From Saccharum officinarum (taxonomy: Eukaryota > Streptophyta > Magnoliopsida > Poales > Poaceae): a DNA stretch of 64,000 nt. Below the pieces are notes generated by a model. That model was not told where the DNA came from. It searched no databases and saw only the letters and a list, made by a program, of their open reading frames with translations. Where the stretch lies: NCBI GenBank assembly GCA_020631735.1, contig CM036159.1, positions 99,397,670 through 99,461,669 on the forward strand, read 5' to 3'. Numbering within the stretch: position 1 is the first letter of the stretch; the number at the start of each line of letters is the position of its first letter. The position numbers and the translations under genes are program-made. Shown piece by piece: positions 55,177 through 64,000 of the stretch.

Positions 55177-56146
55177 ATGGATCAGGAGGCGAAGGACTCG
55201 AGGCCCTCAAGGTCTCCCAGCGAGCCAAACCTCTTCCTGCAATGGGGCAGCCGGAAGAGGCTGCGATGCGTCAAGACACGTGATGATGGCTCACCATCGC
55301 CGTCGCCATCTGAAGGTCTGAGACGTGTCATACCCCGTGCTACTCGACCCCTCCTTGGAGCTGACATTGCGACATTTCGTTCACCACGGCGCCCTAGCAC
55401 CCTTAACCGCAGGTAATTTCAGCTTGCACAAGCTTTGTTTGCATTGCCCACTATAATATGAACAAGTTCCCTGAGCCCCTGATACATTATACAAAATACC
55501 TTCTGTCAGCAGGAAATCCGATTCACTGGTGAATGAGTACAAGCACTCGATGGCGCTATCACCAGAGAAGGACAGGTATTACACAACGAGGGGTTCACCA
55601 TTTCCCTTCGATGGAAATGGGTTCGACTTTGGTAGCATAACAGAGGAGAAGGGAACCACTGCGTTGCCGAGATTCTTCATTGCATTGTCAAACAAGGAGA
55701 AGGAGGAGGACTTCATGGCAATGAAGGGCTGCAAGCTGCCACAGAGGCCAAAGAAGAGGCCCAAGTTGATGCAGAAGTGCTTGCTTGTAATGCTCACTTC
55801 CACTAATGCAATTTATAAGTTTTCACTTCATTGCTATGATCATACTTCTTTTGACCTTGTCTTCTGTTTCATTTTTGGACACCTATAGATGGTGAGCCCA
55901 GGAGCTTGGCTATCAGATTTGTCGCATGAGAGATATGAAGTTAGAGAGAAGAAGAGTTCCAAAAAGGTAGCCTGCATATAGATATTTTTGTTTTGTTTAA
56001 AGGTGTACATTTTGATCCTGTACCTCTCTATTCAACTTCAAATTGACATTCTCTTACTGCCTGTTGGCTGTTGCTGATATGAGTGAAACAACCTGCAGAG
56101 AGCTAGAGGCTTGAAGGCTTTGAGCATGGAGAGTGATTCAGAATAG
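55177..56146 (+). CDS. DUF1639-family protein, four coding exons
   Basis: Coding exons 55177-55412, 55513-55786, 55889-55966 and 56099-56146 join without stops to 211 residues. All introns are GT/AG and the phases fit. The start is MDQEAKDSRPSRSPSEPNLF, followed by a Ser/Arg/Pro-rich basic N-terminal half. The conserved C-terminal part is PRFFIALSNKEKEEDFMAMK, LPQRPKKRPKLMQK, VSPGAWLSDLSHERYEV and the ending RARGLKALSMESDSE. The FxxALSxxEIEEDFxxMxG...PxRPKKRP...PGxWL pattern identifies DUF1639 (Pfam PF07797), a plant-specific family of unknown biochemical function. The basic patches suggest a nuclear protein (inference). The exon at 55513 has a tandem CAGCAG acceptor, so a one-residue-longer form starting at 55510 is possible. 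Confidence 0.85.
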
Positions 56147-56612
56147 AGGTCGGGGTGAATGAATTTTTGGACTTGACTTTAGCTGGCGGCAAAAATCTAT
56201 AGTTTGGTGGCACTGCCTGCTGCTTGTCAGACAAACTTCAGCATCTAATTTGGTGCTATGAGTGCTCTGATCAAGATCAACTGATGTCAACAGCAAAGAG
56301 CATGTTAGATTCCTGTTCTAGTGAGGTGCAGCTCCATCTTTCTGGGTAGTGGGCACCTTTGTGAGAAACAATGAAAGTTGGATACAATATATGGTTTCTC
56401 AAAATCATAGAGGAAGGAATGTTCAACCGTTGGGAAACAATGAAAGTTGGATGTTGGTTGAGAACCAATGAACTATGATGTTTAATTGTTATAAACTTGT
56501 AGCTTAAGACTTATGTTAATCATTCAATCAAAACTGACCAAAATTTTCAAATGTGGACTAGCCTGCCTTATGGATGAGTTCAGGCTAATGCTGTTTCTTT
56601 CATCCTGCTTAA
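56147..56612 (+). other. DUF1639 3' UTR and downstream DNA
   Basis: AT-rich non-coding sequence after the stop. An imperfect direct repeat (GAAACAATGAAAGTTGGAT at about 56365 and 56435) lies within it. No clear poly(A) signal can be assigned. Confidence 0.4.
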
Positions 56613-56673
56613 GGCCCTGTTTCTTTCATCCTGCCTAAAGCTGAAACAGACTTTGGATGAAACAGACAGGGCC
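56613..56673. mobile_element. Small MITE-like inverted repeat (61 bp)
   Basis: GGCCCTGTTTCTTTCATCC at the left and its inverse GGATGAAACAGACAGGGCC at the right, flanked by TAA and TGA. It looks like a minimal Tourist-like element with an imperfect 3-bp target duplication. Confidence 0.55.
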
Positions 56674-57462
56674 TGAGTTCCCAGAGTTTTCTGAAGTCTC
56701 ATCACAGTTAGGAACATATGCCATCTTATAGAATAATTGCTCGTCAAAGGCTTGTCTTTAAACGAATGAAATAAGGCTTGCAAATTTTAATGGAGTATTT
56801 GTTAAGCTCCGTTTTATTGCTGTGAATTTTGTGGTTGTATTTCAGATTTGAGTTGCCCTGTTAATCTAGTTTTACATTGCTACAGAGATTGTGACCTGAC
56901 CTCCAGTGTGAATTGTGATGTTCGATGATCATAAACTGATACGATATTACCATCTATGCATTGAGAGCAACTGCTTGCAAACTAGGACCATAGAAGTTTT
57001 TTTAGATGGTGGTTTGTAAGTGGGCCGGTCGTGAAACCGTTACAGGTGTCTGGGCCTGATGGGCCGGCTTCCTCCCAAACCCCAATAGCGCGCTCTATTC
57101 ACCCGCCCACCGCCGCACCGCCCGCTCTCGGCCGGCCTCCCCAGTCCGCACCGCCGCCTGCCCACCTCCTCCGGCCAGCCAGTCGCCGCCGCCACCCCCA
57201 CGCTCCAGTCCCGGGCGCTGCTCCGTCTCCCTCCTCTTCAGGCTGCCTCCCTCGGTCCCTTCCTGCCCCCGCGCGCAACCGGATCCAAGAGAGTCCTGCC
57301 TGGACACGTCACCAGGTTTCCTCTCCGCCGTCTGATCGAGGTTAGCAAAAAGGGGAATCGACCTGCAATCGCACTGGTAAGGTAAAACCAAGCTGTAGCC
57401 TTTTTTATCTGTCGGCCAGTTGGTCGGTCGGTCCATCCCCGAGCCCGGTTCGTTCCTTGGCG
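56674..57462 (+). promoter_or_regulatory. Upstream region and GC-rich 5' UTR of next gene
   Basis: AT-rich to about 57020, then strongly GC-rich and C-rich on the plus strand (57070-57330), as is usual for grass 5' UTRs. It leads to the ATG at 57463. A short intron in the leader is possible (donor-like GAG|GTTAGC at about 57339). Confidence 0.4.
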
Positions 57463-57566
57463 ATGGAGGAAACCCTAGCCGTCGAATCCGCCGCCGGCGA
57501 GACGGCGTTCGCGCAGGCGCCTGAGCGGAAGGAAGAGATGCTTGAGGAGGTTCTCTCGAGGCACAG
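57463..57566 (+). CDS. First coding exon of a plant gene, possibly an OTU-type deubiquitinase (partial)
   Basis: The ATG at 57463 opens 34 codons plus two bases (MEETLAVESAAGETAFAQAP, then ERKEEMLEEVLSRH) before the donor CACAG|GTGGTT. The acidic start and EEMLEEVLSRHR resemble the N-terminus of plant OTU-domain deubiquitinases of the OTU5 type, where RHR-KE begins a helical region. With only 34 residues this is tentative. No further exon was found up to 61600, where a LINE begins. Either intron 1 is very long and full of transposons, or this is an exon cut off from its gene. Confidence 0.4.
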
Positions 57567-57987
57567 GTGGTTCTCCCTTCCCCTTGCTTGCTGTGGATTG
57601 GGTGATTAAGCTCCTGCCTTTCCTACTAGATTTCCGTTTAACTTACGCATCGAAATTGATTTTTCACTCCCACGGTAGATTACTTGGGGTTCTAATAAAT
57701 TGTGATGTGCCTGGTTTTATTTGACACTCTAGTACGGTCGTGGATAGTGAATTGCGACAAAAAAAAGTAGTGCATTTTCTCTCTTTTGATTTGAAGATAA
57801 AGACAAAATTACCGAGCTACGGAGTAGTTTGTATTTGCATATCTTCTCGTCTTTGTAATTTAGTGTGGTTATTATAGCCAGGCAGTATTTCTGGGCTTTT
57901 TCTTCATTATACTCCAAACAGTTGCAAATTTATTTATCTATGAAGGTTGACATTTTTTGTTGCGACCTAGATGACTAGAACCTCTTA

Positions 57988-59054
57988 GGGCAGTTCCAAT
58001 ACATAGTTTCTATAGGTAGTTTCTTAAGTAGAGAGTGCAATTTAGACCCAACCATCCCAATTCTATAGAAAACAAATTTAATAAGCACTTACATGCACCA
58101 CAAATAGAGAGGAATCAGCTGTGGCAATGTAACCATGTGACATATATGCTAGCCTCAACTGTCTTTATCAGAAGGGATTATATCAGTTGTCAGCCCTGCC
58201 ATGAACTAGAAAGGACATGTAACTATGTGTCCGTACCGTGACACTCAGATACCATATCATGCATGCTAAGGTTAAGTTACACAGCAACTGCAAACATACC
58301 TCAGACTTAGACTGCTGGTTGGTGACATATCATATCTCGAACTCAGATTAGAGCCAGCGACCAGGCTTGGGACGGATCCGCCTGACCAACACTTCATGAT
58401 GGATGGATTGAGTCCTATAGATGATGCTTGTAGATGGGAGAGGGAGGAAGATTGCCGCCTTTTTGCTGGGGCAGGCAGGATAAAAGAGCGCACTTGCGGG
58501 AAAGCGGCGTCGCGGGATGGGACGCCGTTGCCGGAGCATGTGGGCGAAGAAAGAGCGTGCATGGGAAGGGGACAGGCCTGCGGGTGCGCGAGCGGAGCGG
58601 GCCACAGGGGTCGCCGGAGCGTGCGAGGCGCGGGGATTTTGTGGTGGCGGCAGCGGGGACGTTATGGGGCGCGGGCGCACAGGATCTAAGTGATGCCACT
58701 ATAAATGATGTTGCCGTACACAATGCTGCGGGTGCGCGAGCGGAGTGGGCTGCAGGGGTTGCCGGAGCGTGTGAGGCGCGGGGATTTTGCGGCGGCGACA
58801 ACGGGGAGGTTATGGGGCGCGGGCGCACAGGATCTGAGTGATGCCACTATAAATGATGTCACTGTCCACAACGCGATAGCGATTTTTTCTTCCGGCTTAG
58901 ATGCACGTGAAGACTCCGTTTCTTGATGTAGAAACGGTTCTCCTTTTTTCCTTCTCTGTCTTCAATAAATCTACTGCCACATTAGCAAACTGCTTACTTG
59001 GCAAGATAATTAATACACATAGAAACTATGTCAGTGTTTGCATTGGGAGTGCCC
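57988..59054. mobile_element. Harbinger-like non-autonomous element (about 1.07 kb)
   Basis: The left end is GGGCAGTTCCAATACATAG. Read inward from the right end, the opposite strand is GGGCACTCCCAATGCAAAC. TAGTTTCTA (left) and TAGAAACTA (right) extend the inverted match. The flanking 3-mers are TTA and TCA, compatible with a decayed TWA target. No transposase is present; the interior has a GC-rich duplicated segment. Confidence 0.6.
58578..58873. repeat. Tandem duplication, 148-bp unit
   Basis: Two copies, starting at 58578 and 58726 with CTGCGGGTGCGCGAGCGGAG, run through GCGCGGGCGCACAGGATCT to TGCCACTATAAATGATGT. They lie inside the Harbinger-like element. Confidence 0.85.
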
Positions 59055-59205
59055 TCAGGACACTAAAAATTATGGTTACAATAAAGTTCCTCACTATTAA
59101 AGCTATTTATTTATGTAGTGATGTATGGATTGCAAGCAAAATATATACTTGCATGCACTTTATTGTGAAGTGATTACGCAGACACGCACATGACACAAGT
59201 TGTAC

Positions 59206-59472
59206 ATGCTTAATGCCAATTGTTTGCCTCTTGGTTTCATATGGATAGGCTTCTCTTAGATACATGTGCTATTCTATCTCTAGGGTCATGTACTGAAGTG
59301 CATTGCCACTGCATCAGAAAGATGTCACGGTGATATGATTGTTGGAGATTCTTAATGCCAATCGTTTACCTCTTGGTTTCAAATTTGATGGATAGACTAG
59401 ATACAATGTGTATCTCTAGGTTCACTTGCTATATGTCATGTACCCAAAGTGCATTGTCACTCCATGACTAAA
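59206..59472. repeat. Diverged tandem duplication, about 144-bp unit
   Basis: Two copies share CTTAATGCCAAT(T/C)GTTT, CCTCTTGGTTTCA, ATCTCTAGG and AAGTGCATTG. No gene. Confidence 0.75.
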
Positions 59473-59582
59473 AACTGGGAGTAGAGAAGCACATCTATGC
59501 CAAACTTTGCAGTCCAATTGCTTTCATAATGAGATAGAGGATTGATGTCATGAACCCACTCTTGAACCAATCAGCCTAAAGC

Positions 59583-61123
59583 AGGGGCGAAGCTACGTTC
59601 ACTCGACGGGTTGGGCGACACCGACGACTTTGCGGTCGTCCCTGTACCCTGCGATTTCTTGCCTGCATAGACCCCGGTAGAAAATACTTACGACCCCGGC
59701 AGCCCAGCAGCAGCAGTCTGCAGTCCAACTATCTCCTCAGCCCATCTGTCGATCAATATTCCATTCGCAGGCCCAGAGTACCAAACGTTGGCTTGCCTCC
59801 GCCCTCCGGTACAACCTGGCCGCATCCGCACCCTTTCATCTTCGTAGTCTCGCATCTCAATTCTCAAATCCTCCGCGGTTGTGGGGGAGATTGGCCAGCA
59901 GCCTGGCCCCTAGCCGCAGCAGCACAGCTCCGTCGTGGCGTCATCTGTTCTTGATCTCACATCGACGCAAGTCCCAGCGGGGGCAGCGGCCGCCGGCCAA
60001 AAGCTCTGTGGCATCCGTGTTTCTTGCGTTCCAGTAAAGAATGTGCTTTTTTATTCAGACCAAACATGCCATGATGAGATACAGGCCCGATCTTCCGAGA
60101 GGTAACCGGTAAGTTCGACTTGTGGAGATCTCGACGTTGGCGATCCGGCTTCAAATCAGACACGATTCGAACCCTGCAACCGTTACACCACTGCTCCGCT
60201 GGTTATCAACCAAGCACAACTTGATTGACCTCGCCAAGAAGGCTTTTCCTGCAAGCGAATCGAAGAACACAAGCAAGAAGGTAAAAACACGCAATCTGAA
60301 ATTGCAAATATAAATGATGCGATTATCAATAGGGTTCAAAAACTCGGTTCCAAAGGACTAATCGACACAGTGGAGGAGATCAAGAATAGGGGCCCTGGAT
60401 CACTGTAAAAGGATTTGTCACCACAGTTACAATGAACGATTCAGTTTCTCGATGGAAAACTAAACTCTAAACAAAACCCAATTGTCTAGCAGCGGCAGCG
60501 GCTGTGTTTATAGTCTAAGACTTGACCTAGGGTTGAGGACGGCCAGGGGTTGGGCGCCCACAACTTGGGCTTAAGGCCCGACACGATACATGGCCAAGTT
60601 GGCCCAAATAGGTGACGCAGCACCTTGCCGTGGTCACACAGAATAATCCACGGACCTTTTGAGCTGGGACCAGATCCAAAACGACGGTGTCGTCGTCCCT
60701 TTCCAACGCATCCAAGAACGCCCCGTTTCGATGTCGTATGCGAGAGCTATGACCAAAACAGTGACGACGTGTTTGCTGAATCCGAGGGTGACGTGGCAGC
60801 TGAGTTGGGGACGAATTGCAACTTGGGGAAGACCATAGCGTCGGTGTGTCCAGCGTGGCGATGTCCTCATCATGCCACATGCCAGGTATGTATGCTACTT
60901 TAGTAGTTCAGTATGGCACTATGGCTTGCATTTCACTAGTGACTTTTAACTGTACTAATGGATGCTTGCACATTGGTATCTGCTACAATTTTTATTATGT
61001 GACTAATTTGATAGGCAATCAGAGCACATTGATACCACCGGCAGGGATCAGAATTTCAGTCGATTTTCACCAAAAATCAGTGATTTTTGTTCCATCGTGG
61101 CCTCCGGAAAATTCACATATCAG
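59583..61123. other. Intronic or intergenic DNA with a hAT-like end
   Basis: CAGGGGCGAAGCTACG at 59583 resembles the terminal sequence of Tip100-like hAT elements, but no matching right end was found. The rest (to the gap at 61124) has mixed GC content and short unrecognised frames (e.g. 60625-60903) without domains. Confidence 0.35.
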
Positions 61124-61223
61124 NNNNNNNNNNNNNNNNNNNNNNNNNNNNNNNNNNNNNNNNNNNNNNNNNNNNNNNNNNNNNNNNNNNNNNNNNNNNN
61201 NNNNNNNNNNNNNNNNNNNNNNN
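61124..61223. other. Assembly gap (100 N)
   Basis: Exactly 100 N, gap of unknown length. Confidence 0.99.
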
Positions 61224-61604
61224 TCTAGCTCTTTGTGGTGTGTGACTGATTTAACGTCAACACTATAATTTTATAGACATTTACTTTTATATGGGTCATG
61301 GAGAGTTGATAATGTTATGTGTCAGTTATAGATTCGGATTCGAAAGCTGAATGCTATATGTGGTAGGCTGCTTGCTGGCTTTGTCAGAAGTTGCCCTAGA
61401 GAATTGTTCGATAGTCTTGAGGGGATAAACTGTGACCAGCTAGGTTATTGGTGTTAATGTTGTAACTAACACCAGCATGTCTGGAATTGACATAGCTTTA
61501 TTTAGCTGTAATATATGCCCTGGTGGTGGGGCATCTGAATGTTATGCCCAAAGTTTTACCTCCCTCCTGTGACAACCAGATTTGCTTAACCCTCGTCTGT
61601 GCTT
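61224..61604. other. AT-rich DNA between gap and LINE
   Basis: About 380 bp without a gene or repeat I recognise. Confidence 0.5.
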
Positions 61605-64000
61605 TAAATCCTAAATCAAGCTGAATGGACGCCGATTTACCTGGAGCAATCAACAGGATAACCCTACACTCACTAGAATTGACAGGTTCTTGTGCACCCC
61701 TGAATGGGAGCTGACCTTTCCTGCTTGCTTCTTACATTCCCTACCGTCGCTCATGTCAGACCACACCCCCTGTTGCTGCAAGGAGACTTGGACCACCATC
61801 CTAATACGTCCTTCCGATTCGAAAACTTCTGGACCGAGATGGAAGGCTTCCAGGAACTTGTACAGGACATTTGGAATAGACCAGTCAGCTCGGCTCTTCC
61901 AATGAAACGATTACACATCAAATTGGCGCGTGTCGCGAAAGGAATCAAGCGGTGGAAAAAAGAAAAAATTGGTGACACTAAGCTGCAACTAGCTATAGTG
62001 AAAGAAGTCTTGCTACAATTAGAAGCAGCGCAAGAGCACAGGCTGCTCACAGAGCAAGAGCTTGACTTATGTCGGCGCCTAAAAGCTCGCAGCATGGGGC
62101 TAGCGGCCATCGAAAAAACAAGAATCAGGCAAAGATCGAGGCTCACCTACATCCGTTGTGGAGATGCCAACACAAAATTCTTCCACATGAGAGCTAGTGC
62201 GCGTCGGAGGAAGAACTATATACACTGTTTACACACGGAAGAAGGGATTGCAATTGCTCATGACGAAAAAGAAAAGGTGATCCGGGATTATTTCAACAAC
62301 CACATAGGCTCTGTGGTTTCCAGGTCAACAACCATCAATTGGCAATCCCTTGGCTACACCCCGCAGAATCTCTCCGACCTCGAGATGCCTTTCTCCCAGG
62401 AAGAAGTCCAAAATACCATAAACTCTATGCCTCCCGACAAAGCTCCAGGTCCTGACGGTTTCACCGGCGCCTTCTTCAAAGCATGTTGGGAAACTATCAG
62501 CGACGATGTCATGGCAGCCATGAATAGCCTGTTCTCGTTGAACGCCCAGGGGTTTGAATGGTTAAACTCGGCATGCATCGTCCTGCTCCCAAAAAAAGCG
62601 GAAGCTTTGAGGGTAACAGACTTCAGACCTATCAGCCTCATCCACAGCATTGCAAAGATCTTCTCCAAATTGCTTGCTAACAGACTCGCCCCTCGCCTGA
62701 ATTCCCTGGTCTCCAATTGCCAAAGTGCATTCATAAAGAGAAGAAGCATTCATGATAACTTTCTTTATGTTCAGGGAACTGTACGGAAGTTGCATAAACA
62801 AAAGACGCCGGCCTTGTTCATGAAATTGGATATCCACAAAGCTTTTGACACGGTAAATTGGGGATACTTGCTTGAGACCCTACAAGCCCTGGGCTTTGGA
62901 TCCCGCTGGCGTGAATGGATCTCCATCCTTTTCCGTACAGCCTCCTCGACTGCACTAATGAATGGAAGACAAGGCCCCAGTTTCACCCATGCTAGAGGTG
63001 TCCGCCAAGGGGACCCTCTATCACCCATGCTCTTCATTTTGGCCATGGACCCGCTCCAGCGTTTGCTTGATCTAGCAACTCAGCAAAGGATCCTCACCCC
63101 GCTACCCTCACAGCAGCAAAATGGAGAACATCCATGTATGCGGATGATGCGGCTATATTCATTAACCCCATCAAAGAAGACGTGGAAGCTGTTAATATGA
63201 TCCTTACAGCGTTCGGTACCTTCTCGGGGCTCCACATAAATTTGCAAAAGAGCACTATACATCCAATCAGATGTGAAAATGTGGACCTAGATCACGTCTT
63301 ATCGCCCTTCACTGGTAGTAGAGGCGCCTTCCCATGCAAGTACCTGGGCCTGCAACTTCACACCAGATCGCTCCAAAAGGCTCACGTTCAGCCTCTCATC
63401 GAGCGCATTGGACAAAGGCTACCGAAATGGAAAGGACGATGGCTAAACAAGGCTGGGCGCCTCACTTTGGTCAGTTCGGTCCTCTCCTCAATGCCAACCT
63501 ACCACCTCACAGTGTTTCCCTTGGCTGCTTGGGCAAGGAGGAAAATTGATAAAATTAGGAGATCATTCTTATGGAAAGGGGAGGAGAACACCAATGGTGG
63601 ACACTGCCTGGTTAACTGGCCCACAGTTACCAGACCAAAAGATCTCGGGGGCTTAGGGGTGCCTGACCTGGACAGATTTGGAAGAGCTCTACGCCTGCGT
63701 TGGCTATGGCAAGAATGGGTGGAGGAATCAAACCGTGGATTGGATCTGAACTCCCTTGCAGTGATGGCGACCGCCTCCTCTTCAACTCATCAATCACAAT
63801 AACATTGGGGGATGGCGCAAAGGCACACTTCTGGCACCACAATTGGCTTCAGGGAGAGGCTCCCAGATATCTGGCCCCTAACTTATTTCAGCTTGCTTCC
63901 AGAAAGAACAGAACAGTACAACATGAACTACAGAATAATAACTGGATACGCTCGCTAAGGGGAAGAATCACCTCGGCTGTCCACATTGAAGAATTCATCT
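61605..64000 (+). mobile_element. Second L1-type LINE, 5'-truncated, continuing beyond the window
   Basis: It begins inside the endonuclease domain (LNGRRFTWSNQQDNPTLTRI at about 61618), without ORF1 or the endonuclease N-terminus, consistent with 5' truncation during target-primed reverse transcription. It runs through the reverse transcriptase to the window end. Its sequence differs clearly from the LINE at 1-7525, so it is a separate family. Confidence 0.9.
61618..63999 (+). pseudogene. LINE ORF2 (endonuclease tail, RT), frameshifted, partial
   Basis: The endonuclease C-terminus (RIDRFLCTPEW, SLMSDHTP) shifts frame near 61770 into a long open stretch, 61704-63200, with FRFENFW and WKKEKIGDTK. 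RT motifs are PPDKAPGPDGFTGAFFKACW (about 62430), FRPISLIHSIAKIFSKLLAN, KLDIHKAFDTVNW and GVRQGDPLSPMLF (about 62997). Another 1-nt shift near 63125 leads to the catalytic MYADDAAIF (63134), then [18 protein letters not shown] and GGLGVPDL. A third shift near 63735 continues into the region before zf-RVT. It is inactive but not old, judging by long open stretches. Confidence 0.9.

Noticed and set aside
59583..59598. A complete hAT element starting CAGGGGCGAAGC
   Set aside because: No matching right terminus or target duplication found before the gap; left as a possible fragment.

Overview
The window is nuclear DNA of a grass (Poaceae, probably panicoid). It has a GC-rich, grass-type psaD gene, low gene density, and nested LTR retrotransposons, LINEs, hAT elements, Stowaway/Tourist-like MITEs and Helitrons. 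Two runs of exactly 100 N (19855-19954, 61124-61223) are scaffold gaps. There are no rRNA or tRNA genes, CRISPR arrays or prokaryotic features. Only two host genes are readable in full: psaD (24505-25107, minus) and a DUF1639-family gene (55177-56146, plus, four coding exons). The first coding exon of a third gene lies at 57463-57566.

Layout: 1-7525 is a decayed L1-type LINE split by a 2.6-kb deletion-derivative Copia element (3994-6628, minus, 5-bp target duplication). 7652-19854 is a chromodomain-bearing Ty3/Gypsy element (Tekay-like chromovirus) with 3.9-kb LTRs; its 3' LTR runs into a gap. 19955-20343 is a piece of another LTR. 20344-24400 is intergenic DNA with an old tandem duplication and two MITEs. 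psaD follows, then a hAT (Tip100-like) element at 26391-29629. 29910-36059 is a probable Helitron with gene fragments, a triplicated 0.56-kb repeat and a non-autonomous hAT. 36670-53699 is a three-level nest: a minus-strand Helitron contains a plus-strand copy of the same Helitron, which contains a very young 11-kb SIRE-like Copia element. Then come the DUF1639 gene, the orphan first exon, a Harbinger-like element and a second LINE running off the right edge.

The most unusual feature is at 12339-13352, between the primer-binding site and gag of the chromovirus. It is a ~337-codon extra reading frame, now broken by three in-frame stops. It starts with a near copy of the histone H3 N-terminal tail, followed by a coiled-coil region and a strongly acidic C-terminus. 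A retroelement with a chromodomain on its integrase that also encodes an H3-tail mimic is a candidate undescribed system for dealing with host chromatin. Second is the Helitron inserted into a copy of itself at an A|T site; both copies carry fragments of a nuclear gene for organellar ribonuclease II (RNR1-like).
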